The translations under genes were made by a program, and so were the position numbers. DNA of 64,000 nt from QGNO01 sp964493125 (GTDB lineage Bacteria > Chloroflexota > Dehalococcoidia > Lucifugimonadales > QGNO01): the NCBI GenBank assembly GCA_964493125.1, contig CAZBMS010000001.1, positions 1 to 64,000 on the forward strand. The letters are read 5' to 3'. Of the stretch, positions 49,999 to 59,309 are shown piece by piece. Below the pieces are notes generated by a model that saw nothing but the letters and a program-made list of their open reading frames with translations, had not been told where the DNA came from and did no database searches. The first letter of the stretch is position 1. Each line of letters begins with the position of its first letter.

Positions 49999-51018
49999 AT
50001 GGTGATAAATCAATATAGTAAACGGATATTGACGGGTATAAGACCCACTGGGGCTTTGCACTTGGGACATTACGTCGGTGCCTTAGAGAATTGGGTCAGA
50101 CTTCAAGAAGAGTACGACTGTTTCTTCCTTATTGCTGATTATCAGGCAATGGGAGACCATTTGGATGACATTGAGGGAATAAGGCGCTCAGTATATGACG
50201 TAACTTTAGATTGGCTCAGTGTTGGCCTAGACCCGGCGAAAAGTTCATTCGTAATACAGAGCCATGTGCCAGAGCATGCCGAGTTGGCGATGTTGCTATC
50301 TATGGTCACGCCGATTGGATGGCTTGAGCGTAATCCTACTTTGAAAGCTGAGCGAGTCCGATTAGAGGGTGAGGGTTTGTCAGTTGGTTTCTATACGTAT
50401 CCGGTAAGCCAAGTGGCAGATATAGCGTTGCCAAAAGCAGATCTGGTTCCAGTTGGTGAAGATCAGGTCCCTCATATTGAGATGACTAGGGAGGTTATTA
50501 GACGCTTTAATCGAATGTTTGGTCAAACTTTCCCAGAGCCTGATAGTTTGCTTGGTAGGGTTGCTAGGCTTCCCGGAACTGATGGAGAGGCCAAGATGAG
50601 CAAGAGTTTAGGCAATGTTATATACCTGTCTGATGATGAGGATGCCGTCAATCAGAAAGTAAGGAGTATGTATACCGACCCGAACCGGACCCGAGCAGAC
50701 ATACCTGGACGAGTTGAAGGAAATCCAGTATTTGCCTATCACGACGCATTCAATCCAGACATTGACGAAGTTAGTGATCTTAAAGATCGTTATAAAAAAG
50801 GTGCAGTAGGGGATGTTGAGGTGAAACAAAAACTGTCGATTGCCCTAAACAGATTTCTCGATCCTATCAGGGAGAAAAGGGCTTATTATGAGGGGAATTC
50901 TAAGGTAGTCAAGGAGGCTTTGCTTGAGGGAACACGAAAGGCAAAGTCTGTTGCAGAAGCTACAATGATAGAAGTGAGAGAAAAAATGGGGATAAGTTAT
51001 TTTGTTGACGAATATTGA
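49999..51018 (+). CDS. trpS: Tryptophanyl-tRNA synthetase
   Basis: A class I tRNA synthetase. The N-terminal ILTGIRPTGALHLGHYVGAL is the usual TrpRS start with the HIGH-like motif LGHY, and the KMSKS motif appears in GEAKMSKSLGNVIYLSDDE. It charges tRNA-Trp. The start is ATG 49999 or GTG 50002. AGGAG at 49992-49996 suits the GTG slightly better. A longer frame from 49858 would run through the T-box terminator and is rejected. trpS is the first gene of the T-box controlled operon, so the same signal regulates charging and synthesis of Trp. Confidence 0.96.
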   Translation: MVINQYSKRILTGIRPTGALHLGHYVGALENWVRLQEEYDCFFLIADYQAMGDHLDDIEGIRRSVYDVTLDWLSVGLDPAKSSFVIQSHVPEHAELAMLLSMVTPIGWLERNPTLKAERVRLEGEGLSVGFYTYPVSQVADIALPKADLVPVGEDQVPHIEMTREVIRRFNRMFGQTFPEPDSLLGRVARLPGTDGEAKMSKSLGNVIYLSDDEDAVNQKVRSMYTDPNRTRADIPGRVEGNPVFAYHDAFNPDIDEVSDLKDRYKKGAVGDVEVKQKLSIALNRFLDPIREKRAYYEGNSKVVKEALLEGTRKAKSVAEATMIEVREKMGISYFVDEY

Positions 51019-51054
51019 GTAGCGTCTAAAGTACGAAATCAAGGGCTTCCATGC

Positions 51055-52515
51055 ATGATGTATAAACCGACTCTCGACGAAGTAAAATCGATTTTCCGGA
51101 AAAATAATGGCAATATGATTCCATTATATCGGGAAATAGATGTAGATTTGGAAACCCCAGTAGCCGCATTCTTGAAGGTTGCTACTGGACCATATTCATT
51201 TTTACTTGAAAGTGTTGAGGGAGGAGAACGTCAAGCTAGGTACAGTTTCATAGGCACCGAACCTTATGATGTTTTGAAGACGGGTCCTAGCACTGAATTA
51301 GGTGATATAGATCCTCTAGTTCCATTACAAGAAAAATTGGCACTGTATAAATCTTTGTCTGTGGGAGACTTGCCTAGATTTTTGGGTGGAGCAATAGGGT
51401 ATCTTTCATACGAAACATTTCGTTACTATGAGCCTCGGGTTACCTCGCCTGAAGCTGATCCGTTGGGAGTGCCTGAGTCGGTTCTAATGTTCACTGATAC
51501 TCTGCTGGTGTTTGATCATGTCAAGCGTGTCATAAAATTGGTTTCGCACGTGCACTTACGGGATAATATAGAAGCAGCTTATAAAGAAGCCGCAGAACGA
51601 ATTGAAACTATGGCACGGAGACTGGAGGGAGACGTGGTGGACTCTGGCCAGCTAGGCAGCACTGATTACGTTAATAAGGAAGTCTCAAATTTTTCAAAAC
51701 AGGAATACATAGATGTAGTTAACCGTTGTAAGCAGTACATTATTGCTGGAGATATAATACAGGTGGTGCCATCTAGGCGCATTGCTAGAAACACTTATGC
51801 AGAACCGTTTAGTATTTACCAGGCTCTTCGAAAGCTTAATCCGTCACCATACATGTACTTTCTAAAGATGGATGACTTTTACATTATAGGTGCGTCTCCA
51901 GAAACGCTCGTTAGAGTAGAAGAAGGCTTTGTTTACAACTACCCCCTTGCAGGTACTGTACGTCGCGGAGTAGACGCTGAAGAAGATGCTAGGTTGGAGG
52001 AAAAACTTCGGAATGACGAAAAAGAGATGGCAGAGCATGTAATGTTGGTGGATCTGGGACGCAATGACGTCGGTAAAGTTTCCGAGTCTGGTTCTGTTAA
52101 AGTGAACGATCTAGCCCGAGTAGTTAAGTATTCTCATGTTATGCATCTTGAGTCTGAGATTCAAGGAAAATTACGTAAGGATAAAACCATCTTTGATGCT
52201 TTGAGATCTTGTATGCCGGCAGGCACTCTTTCAGGAGCTCCCAAGATTCGGGCTATGGAAATAATTGCAGAGCTTGAGCGTGAAAAGCGCGGTCCTTATG
52301 GAGCTGCAATTGGATACTTTGGTTTTCATGGCAATATGGACACTGCGATACCGATAAGGACAATAGTGATGAAGAATGGGGTGGCTTATCTCCAAGCTGG
52401 TGGAGGGATTGTTTATGATAGTGACCCTGAATCTGAATGGCAGGAGACCGTTAACAAAATGGCAGCACCGGCGAGGGCTATTGTCGTCGCAGAAGAGTCG
52501 TATCACTCAAAGTAG
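51055..52515 (+). CDS. trpE: Anthranilate synthase component I
   Basis: A 486-residue chorismate-using enzyme that makes anthranilate with TrpG. The Trp-binding motif appears as SFLLESVEGG near residue 50. The catalytic core includes DIIQVVPSRRIARNTYAEPF, NPSPYMYFLKMDDFYIIGAS, PLAGTVRRGVDAEED, LVDLGRNDVGKVSESGSV and the C-terminal CMPAGTLSGAPKIRAMEI and GAAIGYFGFHGNMDTAI. It is preceded by trpS with a 36-base gap and followed by trpG. Feedback control by Trp at the protein level is likely in addition to the T-box. Confidence 0.96.
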   Translation: MMYKPTLDEVKSIFRKNNGNMIPLYREIDVDLETPVAAFLKVATGPYSFLLESVEGGERQARYSFIGTEPYDVLKTGPSTELGDIDPLVPLQEKLALYKSLSVGDLPRFLGGAIGYLSYETFRYYEPRVTSPEADPLGVPESVLMFTDTLLVFDHVKRVIKLVSHVHLRDNIEAAYKEAAERIETMARRLEGDVVDSGQLGSTDYVNKEVSNFSKQEYIDVVNRCKQYIIAGDIIQVVPSRRIARNTYAEPFSIYQALRKLNPSPYMYFLKMDDFYIIGASPETLVRVEEGFVYNYPLAGTVRRGVDAEEDARLEEKLRNDEKEMAEHVMLVDLGRNDVGKVSESGSVKVNDLARVVKYSHVMHLESEIQGKLRKDKTIFDALRSCMPAGTLSGAPKIRAMEIIAELEREKRGPYGAAIGYFGFHGNMDTAIPIRTIVMKNGVAYLQAGGGIVYDSDPESEWQETVNKMAAPARAIVVAEESYHSK

Positions 52516-52560
52516 TTCTAGCACCATTTGTTTCAAATAACACTGATAATAAAAAAGACA

Positions 52561-53127
52561 ATGATTTTATTAATAGATAATTACGATAGTTTTACCTATA
52601 ACCTTTATCAATATTTGACGGAGTTGGGCGCCAAGGTTACTGTCGAGCGTAATGATTGTATAAAACTTGGTGATGTCAGGCGTTTAAGGCCAGCAAAAAT
52701 TGTAATTTCACCCGGTCCATGTACTCCTATTGAAGCTGGGATCTCTACTGATGTTATACGTGAATTTGGAATGGACGTTCCAATTTTGGGGGTGTGCCTT
52801 GGCCACCAATGTATAGGTCAAGCTTTTGGTGCTACCGTAGGTTATGCTGGGGAGATAGTGCATGGTAAGACTTCAATCATAAAGCATGATGGAGAAGGAG
52901 TATTCCAAGGTATACCTAATCCAATGAAGGGCATACGTTACCATTCCCTCGCTGTATACGAGGATACTCTTCCATCTGAGCTTAAGGCTACGGCTTTTTC
53001 AAATACGAATGTGGTAATGGGGTTACGCCACACAGTTTATCCGATAGAAGGTATACAATTTCATCCAGAGTCAATAATGACTGAGCATGGTAAAGACCTA
53101 CTAAGAAATTTCTTGGAAGGTAACTGA
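52561..53127 (+). CDS. trpG: Anthranilate synthase component II (glutamine amidotransferase)
   Basis: A class I glutamine amidotransferase of 188 residues supplying ammonia to TrpE. The nucleophile Cys is in PILGVCLGHQCIGQAFGA, and His and Glu of the triad are in EGIQFHPESIMTEHGKDLL. The N-terminus ILLIDNYDSFTYNLYQYL is typical. The start is ATG 52561, since the longer frame at 52528 lacks homology. It lies 45 bases after trpE. Confidence 0.96.
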   Translation: MILLIDNYDSFTYNLYQYLTELGAKVTVERNDCIKLGDVRRLRPAKIVISPGPCTPIEAGISTDVIREFGMDVPILGVCLGHQCIGQAFGATVGYAGEIVHGKTSIIKHDGEGVFQGIPNPMKGIRYHSLAVYEDTLPSELKATAFSNTNVVMGLRHTVYPIEGIQFHPESIMTEHGKDLLRNFLEGN

Positions 53128-53204
53128 ATAGGAAAAACTAGCCAACTGTTTGGTGAATGTATTTTCTGAGAAACAATTCCTAGTTTTTGGGCAGGGCGGT
53201 AATA

Positions 53205-54227
53205 ATGATTAAAGAGGCGATTGCACTACTGGTTCAAGGTGAGACTCTCTCACAAGAACACTCGGCGAGCGTGATGAATGAAATCATGGATAATGAGGCT
53301 ACCGAGGCGCAAATAGGATCTTTCGTCACGGCACTTCGAATGAAAGGTGAGACCGTTTCCGAGATAACTGGCATGGCTCAAACAATGAGAGAAAAATCTC
53401 TGAATGTGTCCATTAGTTTGAAAAATAAAAAACTTGTGGACACTGCAGGGACTGGTGGTGATGGCCAGAACACCATGAATGTTTCAACTGCAGCTGCTAT
53501 TGTAGCTTCTGCTGCTGGGGCAAAGGTTGCAAAACATGGCAACCGCGCTGTATCTAGCATGTGTGGTAGTGCAGATATACTTGAAGCTGTCGGAGTGAAG
53601 GTGGACTTGTCGCCTGATGGCGTAACGAGATGCATTGATGAAGTTGGCATAGGATTTATGTTTGCCCCTATTTTCCATCCCGCAATGAGGTATGCAGCGG
53701 CTCCCAGGAGAGATATTGGAATAAGAACGGTATTTAATATCTTGGGGCCTCTTACCAACCCTGCTAATGCAGATGCGCAGGTGTTAGGTGTGGCTGATTC
53801 AAAATTTGGTGACTTGATGGCTCAGTCTCTGGCTTTATTGGGGACGCAACGGGCTATGGTTGTACATGGCAATGACGGGTTGGATGAATTATCTATTACA
53901 GGCGCCACTAGCATTTGGGAACTTTCTCACGGTGAAATAAGATCATACACTATCGTTCCGGAAGATGTGAATATGAAAAGAGCTGAACTCAAAGATTTAC
54001 AGAGTGGAAACTTAGAGCGTAGCCGGGATATTTTCAATAGTGTGCTTGAAGGAATTCCTGGCCCAGCTTTGGACATAGTGTTGTTGAATGCTGCTGCGAC
54101 ACTGGTTGTTGCAGAAGAGGCAGAGAATCTGTCAGTCGGAGTCGCACGAGCGCGCGAAGCAATAGTTAGTGGTGCCGCGGTAGAGAAAATAGGAGCATTT
54201 GCGAAGTTGAGCCAGAAGCTCAGTTAG
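53205..54227 (+). CDS. trpD: Anthranilate phosphoribosyltransferase
   Basis: Transfers phosphoribose from PRPP to anthranilate. The PRPP loop is VDTAGTGGDGQNTMNVSTAA, then AKHGNRAVSSMCGSADILEA, FMFAPIFHPAMRYAAAPRRD and FNILGPLTNPANADAQVLGV. The length of 340 residues is normal. The start is ATG 53205; an upstream TTG (53187) in the same frame lacks homology. It follows trpG by 77 bases. Confidence 0.96.
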   Translation: MIKEAIALLVQGETLSQEHSASVMNEIMDNEATEAQIGSFVTALRMKGETVSEITGMAQTMREKSLNVSISLKNKKLVDTAGTGGDGQNTMNVSTAAAIVASAAGAKVAKHGNRAVSSMCGSADILEAVGVKVDLSPDGVTRCIDEVGIGFMFAPIFHPAMRYAAAPRRDIGIRTVFNILGPLTNPANADAQVLGVADSKFGDLMAQSLALLGTQRAMVVHGNDGLDELSITGATSIWELSHGEIRSYTIVPEDVNMKRAELKDLQSGNLERSRDIFNSVLEGIPGPALDIVLLNAAATLVVAEEAENLSVGVARAREAIVSGAAVEKIGAFAKLSQKLS

Positions 54228-54301
54228 AGTTGTAAACGGGCTGAATATAAATTGAGTCTTTGAAATATTAGTTAGATAAATTAGGTGAATTCAGGGTTGT
54301 T

Positions 54302-55093
54302 ATGGCCAGTACAATTCTTACGAAAATTGTGAATAAGAAAATTGAGCGGGTAAGGGAGCAAAAATTAGCCATGCCTCTGCCTGTGCTTGAATCTATCATT
54401 CCAGACTTGGCGCTGCCTAGAAATTTCTCAGGAGCGCTTTGGGGTTCTGACGTAAGATTGATAGCTGAAGTAAAAAAGTCCTCCCCTTCTAAAGGCCTTC
54501 TCAGGAGCCCTTATAACCCTGTGAGTTTAGCTTGTACATACGCAGAAAATGGGGCTGCGGCGATATCTGTCCTGACGGAAGCGGACCATTTTGATGGAAG
54601 CTTAGATCACTTAACGGCGGTAAAGAAGGGATTGGGGAATTTACGCCTACCTGTGTTGCGTAAAGATTTCATATTTGACCCGTATCAGATCGTGGAATCC
54701 CGTGTCGCTGGAGCCGATGCCATTTTGCTAATAGTCGGGATTCTAGGTGTGGATCAAATTAAAGAATTACTTGAGTTGTGCCAGTCTTTGTGGATGCAGG
54801 CACTCGTAGAGATACATTCGGAAAAAGAGCTTGATATTGCTCTAGATGCAGGGGCTGATGTTATAGGCATAAACAATAGAGATCTCAGTACGTTTGAGAC
54901 GGATGTATCACTTTCTCAGCGACTTAGGCCGTTGATTCCCAAAGGTAAAATAGTTGTGTCGGAAAGTGGTATAAAATCTAGAGAAGACATAAACCTACTA
55001 AGGAAATCTCGTATAGATGCGGTCTTGGTGGGTGAGGCTATCATGACAGCCGATGACGTTGGGACGAAAGTTAGAGAGTTGGTTGGATCATGA
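54302..55093 (+). CDS. trpC: Indole-3-glycerol phosphate synthase
   Basis: A 263-residue TIM-barrel enzyme that closes the indole ring. Active-site motifs are LIAEVKKSSPSKGLL, ISVLTEADHFDGSLDHL and VLRKDFIFDPYQIVESR. They continue with AGADVIGINNRDLSTFETDV, IVVSESGIKSREDINLL and AVLVGEAIM. The downstream trpF start overlaps its stop by four bases. Confidence 0.96.
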   Translation: MASTILTKIVNKKIERVREQKLAMPLPVLESIIPDLALPRNFSGALWGSDVRLIAEVKKSSPSKGLLRSPYNPVSLACTYAENGAAAISVLTEADHFDGSLDHLTAVKKGLGNLRLPVLRKDFIFDPYQIVESRVAGADAILLIVGILGVDQIKELLELCQSLWMQALVEIHSEKELDIALDAGADVIGINNRDLSTFETDVSLSQRLRPLIPKGKIVVSESGIKSREDINLLRKSRIDAVLVGEAIMTADDVGTKVRELVGS

Positions 55094-55749
55094 CTGAGGT
55101 TAAGATTTGTAGTGTTCAGTTAGTAGACCATGTTTTAGCGGCTGCCGAAGGTGGCGCAGACTATGTCGGAATTAACTTTGTGCCTGGCGTAAGGAGGCAG
55201 ATTGTTCAGAGTGAAGCAAAGCGAATGGTCCAGGAGTTTAGGAATGAGTATATCTACTCAGGTCCTAAACTTGTAGGAATTTTTGCGGATCAACCTATAG
55301 ATGAAGTCAACCACATTCTTGATGATTGTGACCTAGATATGGCGCAGTTAAGTGGTCATGAATCAGTAGAATATGCGCGTTGGGTTTCAAAACCTGTGAT
55401 TAAAGCGATACACGTTTCTATGAAAAAGGCTATTGAAGAGAGCATTCAGGGGATCGGGCCTTTAATCAGGCAGTTTCACGCTTTGGGGATTTTCCCGCTT
55501 CTGGATCCGGATGTAGGTTCGGCTCTTGGTGGGACTGGAACGACGTTTGATTGGTGTATAGCAAAAGCCTTAGTGGGTGAAGGCGACTTTATTTTGGGGG
55601 GAGGCCTAGATCCAGATATAGTGGTCTCGGCTGTCCAAAAGGTAAGACCGTGGGGGGTAGATGTATCTAGTGGTGTTGAGTCAAATGGAATCAAGGATAC
55701 AGAAAAGATCAAGAAATTTATTAGAAGAGCCAAGGCACAGAAGGAGTAG
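55090..55749 (+). CDS. trpF: Phosphoribosylanthranilate isomerase
   Basis: A 219-residue TIM barrel for the Amadori step before TrpC. It begins EVKICSVQLVDHVLAAAEGG with ADYVGINFVPGVRRQI. The catalytic Cys is in KICSV, and the Asp is in PLLDPDVGSALGGTGTTFDW. A GLDPDIVVSAV and GVDVSSGVESNGIKD end follows. The start overlaps trpC and the stop is five bases before trpB. Confidence 0.95.
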   Translation: MTEVKICSVQLVDHVLAAAEGGADYVGINFVPGVRRQIVQSEAKRMVQEFRNEYIYSGPKLVGIFADQPIDEVNHILDDCDLDMAQLSGHESVEYARWVSKPVIKAIHVSMKKAIEESIQGIGPLIRQFHALGIFPLLDPDVGSALGGTGTTFDWCIAKALVGEGDFILGGGLDPDIVVSAVQKVRPWGVDVSSGVESNGIKDTEKIKKFIRRAKAQKE

Positions 55750-55754
55750 TAACC

Positions 55755-56939
55755 GTGACCGAAAGAGTTCCGAATGAACAAGGTAGATTCGGTAAATTTG
55801 GTGGTCGGTTTGTTCCAGAGACACTTATGGCTGCACTGCAGCAATTGGAACGAGCTTACGAAGAAACAAAGGTGGACGACACTTTTGGAAAAGAATATTT
55901 GTCCCTGTTAAAAAATTATGTTGGTCGCCCTACTCCTGTATATCATGCTACTAACCTTAGTAAACAGCTAGGTGGCGCTCAAATTTATTTGAAAAGAGAG
56001 GATTTGGCACACACAGGTGCTCACAAGATCAACAATGCTCTAGGGCAGGGGTTGTTAGCTCGCCGGTTGGGCAAAAAGAGGGTTATAGCTGAGACTGGAG
56101 CAGGGCAACATGGTGTTGCAACGGCAACTGTATGTGCAATGTTGGGATTAGAGTGCATCGTGTATATGGGTGACGAAGACATTAAGCGCCAAATGCCTAA
56201 CGTATATCGAATGCGACTTCTTGGAGCTGAAGTTCGGCCAGTGACTAGCGGCACTAGAACCCTTAAGGATGCGATCAACGAAGCGATTAGAGACTGGGTT
56301 ACAAATGTGGTCGACACTCACTATTTGATTGGTAGCGTAGTGGGCCCACATCCTTATCCTTTGATTGTGCGAGATTTTCAGTCCGTAATTGGGACTGAGG
56401 CTAAAAGCCAGATATTGGAAATTTCAAACAAATTGCCTGATTATGTTGTTGCTTGTGTAGGTGGAGGTAGCAATGCAATTGGGCTATTCCATGCGTTTGT
56501 ATCTGAAGATGAGGTTAAATTGATAGGAGTGGAAGCAGGGGGACAAAGTATTGAGAGCGGGAAACATGCAGCATCAATCTTTGCAGGTCGACCTGGTGTC
56601 TTGCACGGGTCCTACTCTTATTTGCTACAAGATGACGATGGACAGATCATTGGTACGCATAGCGTCTCAGCTGGACTTGACTACCCTGGAGTAGGTCCAG
56701 AGCACGCTTATTTGTCAGATAGTGGACGAGCAACTTATGTGGCTATAACCGACAAAGAGGCTTTGCAAGGGTTTCAGCTGCTAAGCCACACCGAAGGAAT
56801 AATCCCAGCATTGGAGCCCGCTCATGCGATTGCATACGTGGCAAAACTCGCACCAACATTAGGTGAGGACTCAATAGTACTTATTGGGTTAAGTGGCAGA
56901 GGGGACAAGGACCTAGAAGCGGTACAGAACTTGCTATGA
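55755..56939 (+). CDS. trpB: Tryptophan synthase beta chain
   Basis: A PLP enzyme joining indole and serine. The PLP-binding Lys is in KREDLAHTGAHKINNALGQG, the phosphate-binding loop is ACVGGGSNAIGLF, and the N-terminal FGKFGGRFVPETLMAALQQL is TrpB1-like. At 394 residues it is complete. It is the last gene of the operon on this strand, just 26 bases from the convergent MaoC gene. The alpha chain gene trpA, normally next, is absent. Confidence 0.96.
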   Translation: MTERVPNEQGRFGKFGGRFVPETLMAALQQLERAYEETKVDDTFGKEYLSLLKNYVGRPTPVYHATNLSKQLGGAQIYLKREDLAHTGAHKINNALGQGLLARRLGKKRVIAETGAGQHGVATATVCAMLGLECIVYMGDEDIKRQMPNVYRMRLLGAEVRPVTSGTRTLKDAINEAIRDWVTNVVDTHYLIGSVVGPHPYPLIVRDFQSVIGTEAKSQILEISNKLPDYVVACVGGGSNAIGLFHAFVSEDEVKLIGVEAGGQSIESGKHAASIFAGRPGVLHGSYSYLLQDDDGQIIGTHSVSAGLDYPGVGPEHAYLSDSGRATYVAITDKEALQGFQLLSHTEGIIPALEPAHAIAYVAKLAPTLGEDSIVLIGLSGRGDKDLEAVQNLL

Positions 56940-56965
56940 ATGGGTTTGCTTTTATTCAACCAATT

Positions 56966-57400
56966 CTAAGGCCGAATGCTTTTAAATCTTGAATTTAGGT
57001 CAATGATCGCTGACCCAGGCGTAGTTTTATATCCTTCATCGTTTTCGATCCAAATAGTGCAATCAATCAAGAATAGTCCATTTTCCTCGTATAGTCTTGA
57101 AACGAATCCTTTGCAAATAAGAGTGGAGTTCGCAAGGTCCATACCTCTATGCTGACAAGTCAACTGTATTAAGCGTCCAGATTGTTTAATCCAATCTGTG
57201 ATCAATTGTGCTAGAAAAGCGTTTTTCAACCCTCCTTGTACGATGACACCTGGCAAACCTATGCTTTTGGCGTACTCTTCGTCGTAGTGGATAGGGTATA
57301 GGTCTCCAGTGACCTTCGCATAGTTCAGTAGCATTTCTTTTGTAGGATACTTTTCTAGAGAAGGTATCTCAATGCCTGCTTGTAAATCTTCCCAATACAT
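56966..57400 (-). CDS. MaoC-like hot-dog fold protein (hydratase-type)
   Basis: A 144-residue MaoC domain. The active-site stretch is VTGDLYPIHYDEEYAKSIGL followed by GVIVQGGLKNAFLAQL, with Asp and His in the classical hydratase positions. Enoyl-CoA hydration or dehydration of a hydroxyacyl-CoA is the usual activity. It is encoded 25 bases after a FAS1-like dehydratase gene. In fungal and actinobacterial relatives two such halves form one enzyme, and a heterodimer is plausible here. Confidence 0.85.
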   Translation of the reverse strand: MYWEDLQAGIEIPSLEKYPTKEMLLNYAKVTGDLYPIHYDEEYAKSIGLPGVIVQGGLKNAFLAQLITDWIKQSGRLIQLTCQHRGMDLANSTLICKGFVSRLYEENGLFLIDCTIWIENDEGYKTTPGSAIIDLNSRFKSIRP

Positions 57401-57425
57401 TATTTGTAGCGTCCTTTACGTTTGA

Positions 57426-57881
57426 TCAGTAGGTTATTCGTGTCCATTTATGTGTCGCTACAACTTTACCGTGTTGATTTGTGTATTTAAATTCCCTTGT
57501 CCAAATAAACATATGCCCCAATTTCCCAAATTTCTCTGAAACGGTTATTAGTTTATCCACAACAGTTATGTTGTCTCCAGATTGAACTGGCTCAAGATAT
57601 TCCCATTCACTTCCGCCATCTAGAAGGTGATCCTCAAGATTTTCCGGATTATTTTCTGAACATCGACTCTTCAGCGTGCGAAGAAAAGTTGGAGGGGAGA
57701 TAATATTATTTAGGCCATGACGTTTCGCAATTACTCGGTCCCGATATATTTCGTTCAAATCACCTACGGTTTCAGTGAAATTTTTGATGTCACTTACCTT
57801 TATTACGTATGAGATTGGTTGGGATTCGAGTCCAATGAAACGTTTAAATCTCGGGTCAGAAATAGCGTCGAATTCGTTCAT
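57426..57881 (-). CDS. MaoC N-terminal (FAS1-like) dehydratase domain protein
   Basis: A 151-residue hot-dog domain of the FAS1-like dehydratase type: SYVIKVSDIKNFTETVGDLN with the residues IYRDRVIAKRHGLNNIISPP, then SEWEYLEPVQSGDNITVV and a final VATHKWTRITY. This is the non-catalytic or partly catalytic half that pairs with a MaoC-like hydratase. It lies between a GNAT gene (two bases upstream) and the MaoC gene (25 bases downstream). Confidence 0.82.
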   Translation of the reverse strand: MNEFDAISDPRFKRFIGLESQPISYVIKVSDIKNFTETVGDLNEIYRDRVIAKRHGLNNIISPPTFLRTLKSRCSENNPENLEDHLLDGGSEWEYLEPVQSGDNITVVDKLITVSEKFGKLGHMFIWTREFKYTNQHGKVVATHKWTRITY

Positions 57882-57883
57882 TT

Positions 57884-58459
57884 TTACCCGTGTCCAGCGT
57901 CATAATCAATCTTACGTAAAGGGGCAAGTATAGAATCCCTGTGCTCCAACCAGTAATTGCGCTCGAGCTCCATCCTAATGAAATCTCTCCCGCTGCGGTG
58001 TATCTTTCTTTTTTGTCTAAACCCACACTTTTCGAAGCTTCTTTGTGCTCTGAAATTCCAATCTAAAGTGTGTAGATATAGTAGACGTATTTCCTTAGTC
58101 ATAAACATATAGTCTATTATTCCCGCCAAAGTGTGATAGCCGAAGCTTTTGTTCCAGTATTCCCGCTTGCCGATCATGATACCTAGTTCAGCTTCTCTAA
58201 AGTTCAAATTTATGTCATAGCACATCACGTTTCCGATATGAAATCCGCTTAGATCGTCTATGGCAAATTTCATCGATGAATGTGACTGGCGATTCAAGTC
58301 ATCTTTGTAAAACCTTAGGAACTCATCAAATGACTGCCTAATAGGGCTTGAGGCGTCTAGTTCAGCCAATTCATCGTCAAGTCGCCAAGCATAATCATCT
58401 TTAGCATCCTCTAGTCGCTTCGGTCTGAGAATTACTTTGCCGGCTCTAATTTGGTCCAA
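57884..58459 (-). CDS. GNAT-family N-acetyltransferase
   Basis: A 191-residue GNAT of the RimJ/RimL-like type: ILRPKRLEDAKDDYAWRLDD at the start, then AELGIMIGKREYWNKSFGYH, the acetyl-CoA-binding segment, and LHTLDWNFRAQRSFEKCGFR. Substrate is unknown; ribosomal protein N-termini or small amines are usual. It is tightly linked to the FAS1-like dehydratase gene, with the stop two bases before its start. Confidence 0.88.
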   Translation of the reverse strand: MDQIRAGKVILRPKRLEDAKDDYAWRLDDELAELDASSPIRQSFDEFLRFYKDDLNRQSHSSMKFAIDDLSGFHIGNVMCYDINLNFREAELGIMIGKREYWNKSFGYHTLAGIIDYMFMTKEIRLLYLHTLDWNFRAQRSFEKCGFRQKRKIHRSGRDFIRMELERNYWLEHRDSILAPLRKIDYDAGHG

Positions 58460-58594
58460 TGTTATTGCCTGTGTTCATTAATATCGCCATTGAAGATAGT
58501 AGTATGTGCAACCTTGTGCGCTAATTGGACCAAGACTTAATCGTCTTTGGAGGAGTGATCTTTTTAATACTATTCGCACAGCTGTTAATAATTC

Positions 58595-59029
58595 TCATAT
58601 TAGATTTGGTGCAATCTTAAGGGCTTTTTCAACTATTCCGACTTCATCACTATAAGTCATGATTTTCAATACGTCATTTTCTGAGTGCCAACCAACTTCA
58701 TCAAACTCGGGATCATGCAAAGAAAAATCTCCACCAATTGGCTCCATAAGGTAAAAGTGAACCCTTTTTTCACATTTCACATTGTCTTGTTTCCGCATGA
58801 ACGAGTATTCAATGTAGCCCAAAGAGCCTAGAATTTTGACTTCCAGGCCAGTTTCCTCTCTGACCTCTCGTAGCGCGGTTTGCTCCATAGATTCACCTAT
58901 TTCGGGAGTACCCTTTGGTAGAGCCCACAAAACGGGAGCTTTGCTATGGCACAGGGCAATTTCGATTCCATGTCTTGACCTACGGCAGACGACTCCTCCC
59001 ATAGAGACATGCTGTTCAACTTTTTTCAT
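58595..59029 (-). CDS. NUDIX hydrolase
   Basis: A 144-residue Nudix protein with the box GTPEIGESMEQTALREVREE followed by TGLEV, matching GX5EX7REUXEEXGU. The N-terminus VSMGGVVCRRSRHGIEIALC and the ALPKGTPE segment resemble diadenosine polyphosphate (Ap4A)-type hydrolases. The nucleotide substrate is not certain. It lies 135 bases upstream of the GNAT gene on the same strand. The 280-base region to its right, up to the CoA-transferase, holds no gene or convincing promoter. Confidence 0.9.
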   Translation of the reverse strand: MKKVEQHVSMGGVVCRRSRHGIEIALCHSKAPVLWALPKGTPEIGESMEQTALREVREETGLEVKILGSLGYIEYSFMRKQDNVKCEKRVHFYLMEPIGGDFSLHDPEFDEVGWHSENDVLKIMTYSDEVGIVEKALKIAPNLI

Positions 59030-59309
59030 TTTTATCCTTCTGAGAAAGCTTTTCTATATCAAATTGGATAGTTATGCTTGTTTTTTAGTATACCCGTAAA
59101 TCGCGCTCAATAAACTGTCCTAAGGGATTTGATTATTTGAATTTTACTGCGGAACTAAAAAATATTTAGTCGGCAAGGACTAATTCATTCATATAGATAC
59201 AGACTGACAACTTGCTTGAGGTGCTCGTAGATTGGGAAACAACCAAATGTGCTAATATCCGATGATTGGTGTAGGCAAAACTTCAGGCTGATTAACATTA
59301 GGAGGAATG

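Noticed and set aside
59030..59306. Possible promoter elements before the CoA-transferase genes
   Set aside because: Only partial matches with poor spacing (for example TTGGGA and TAATAT 15 bases apart) were seen.
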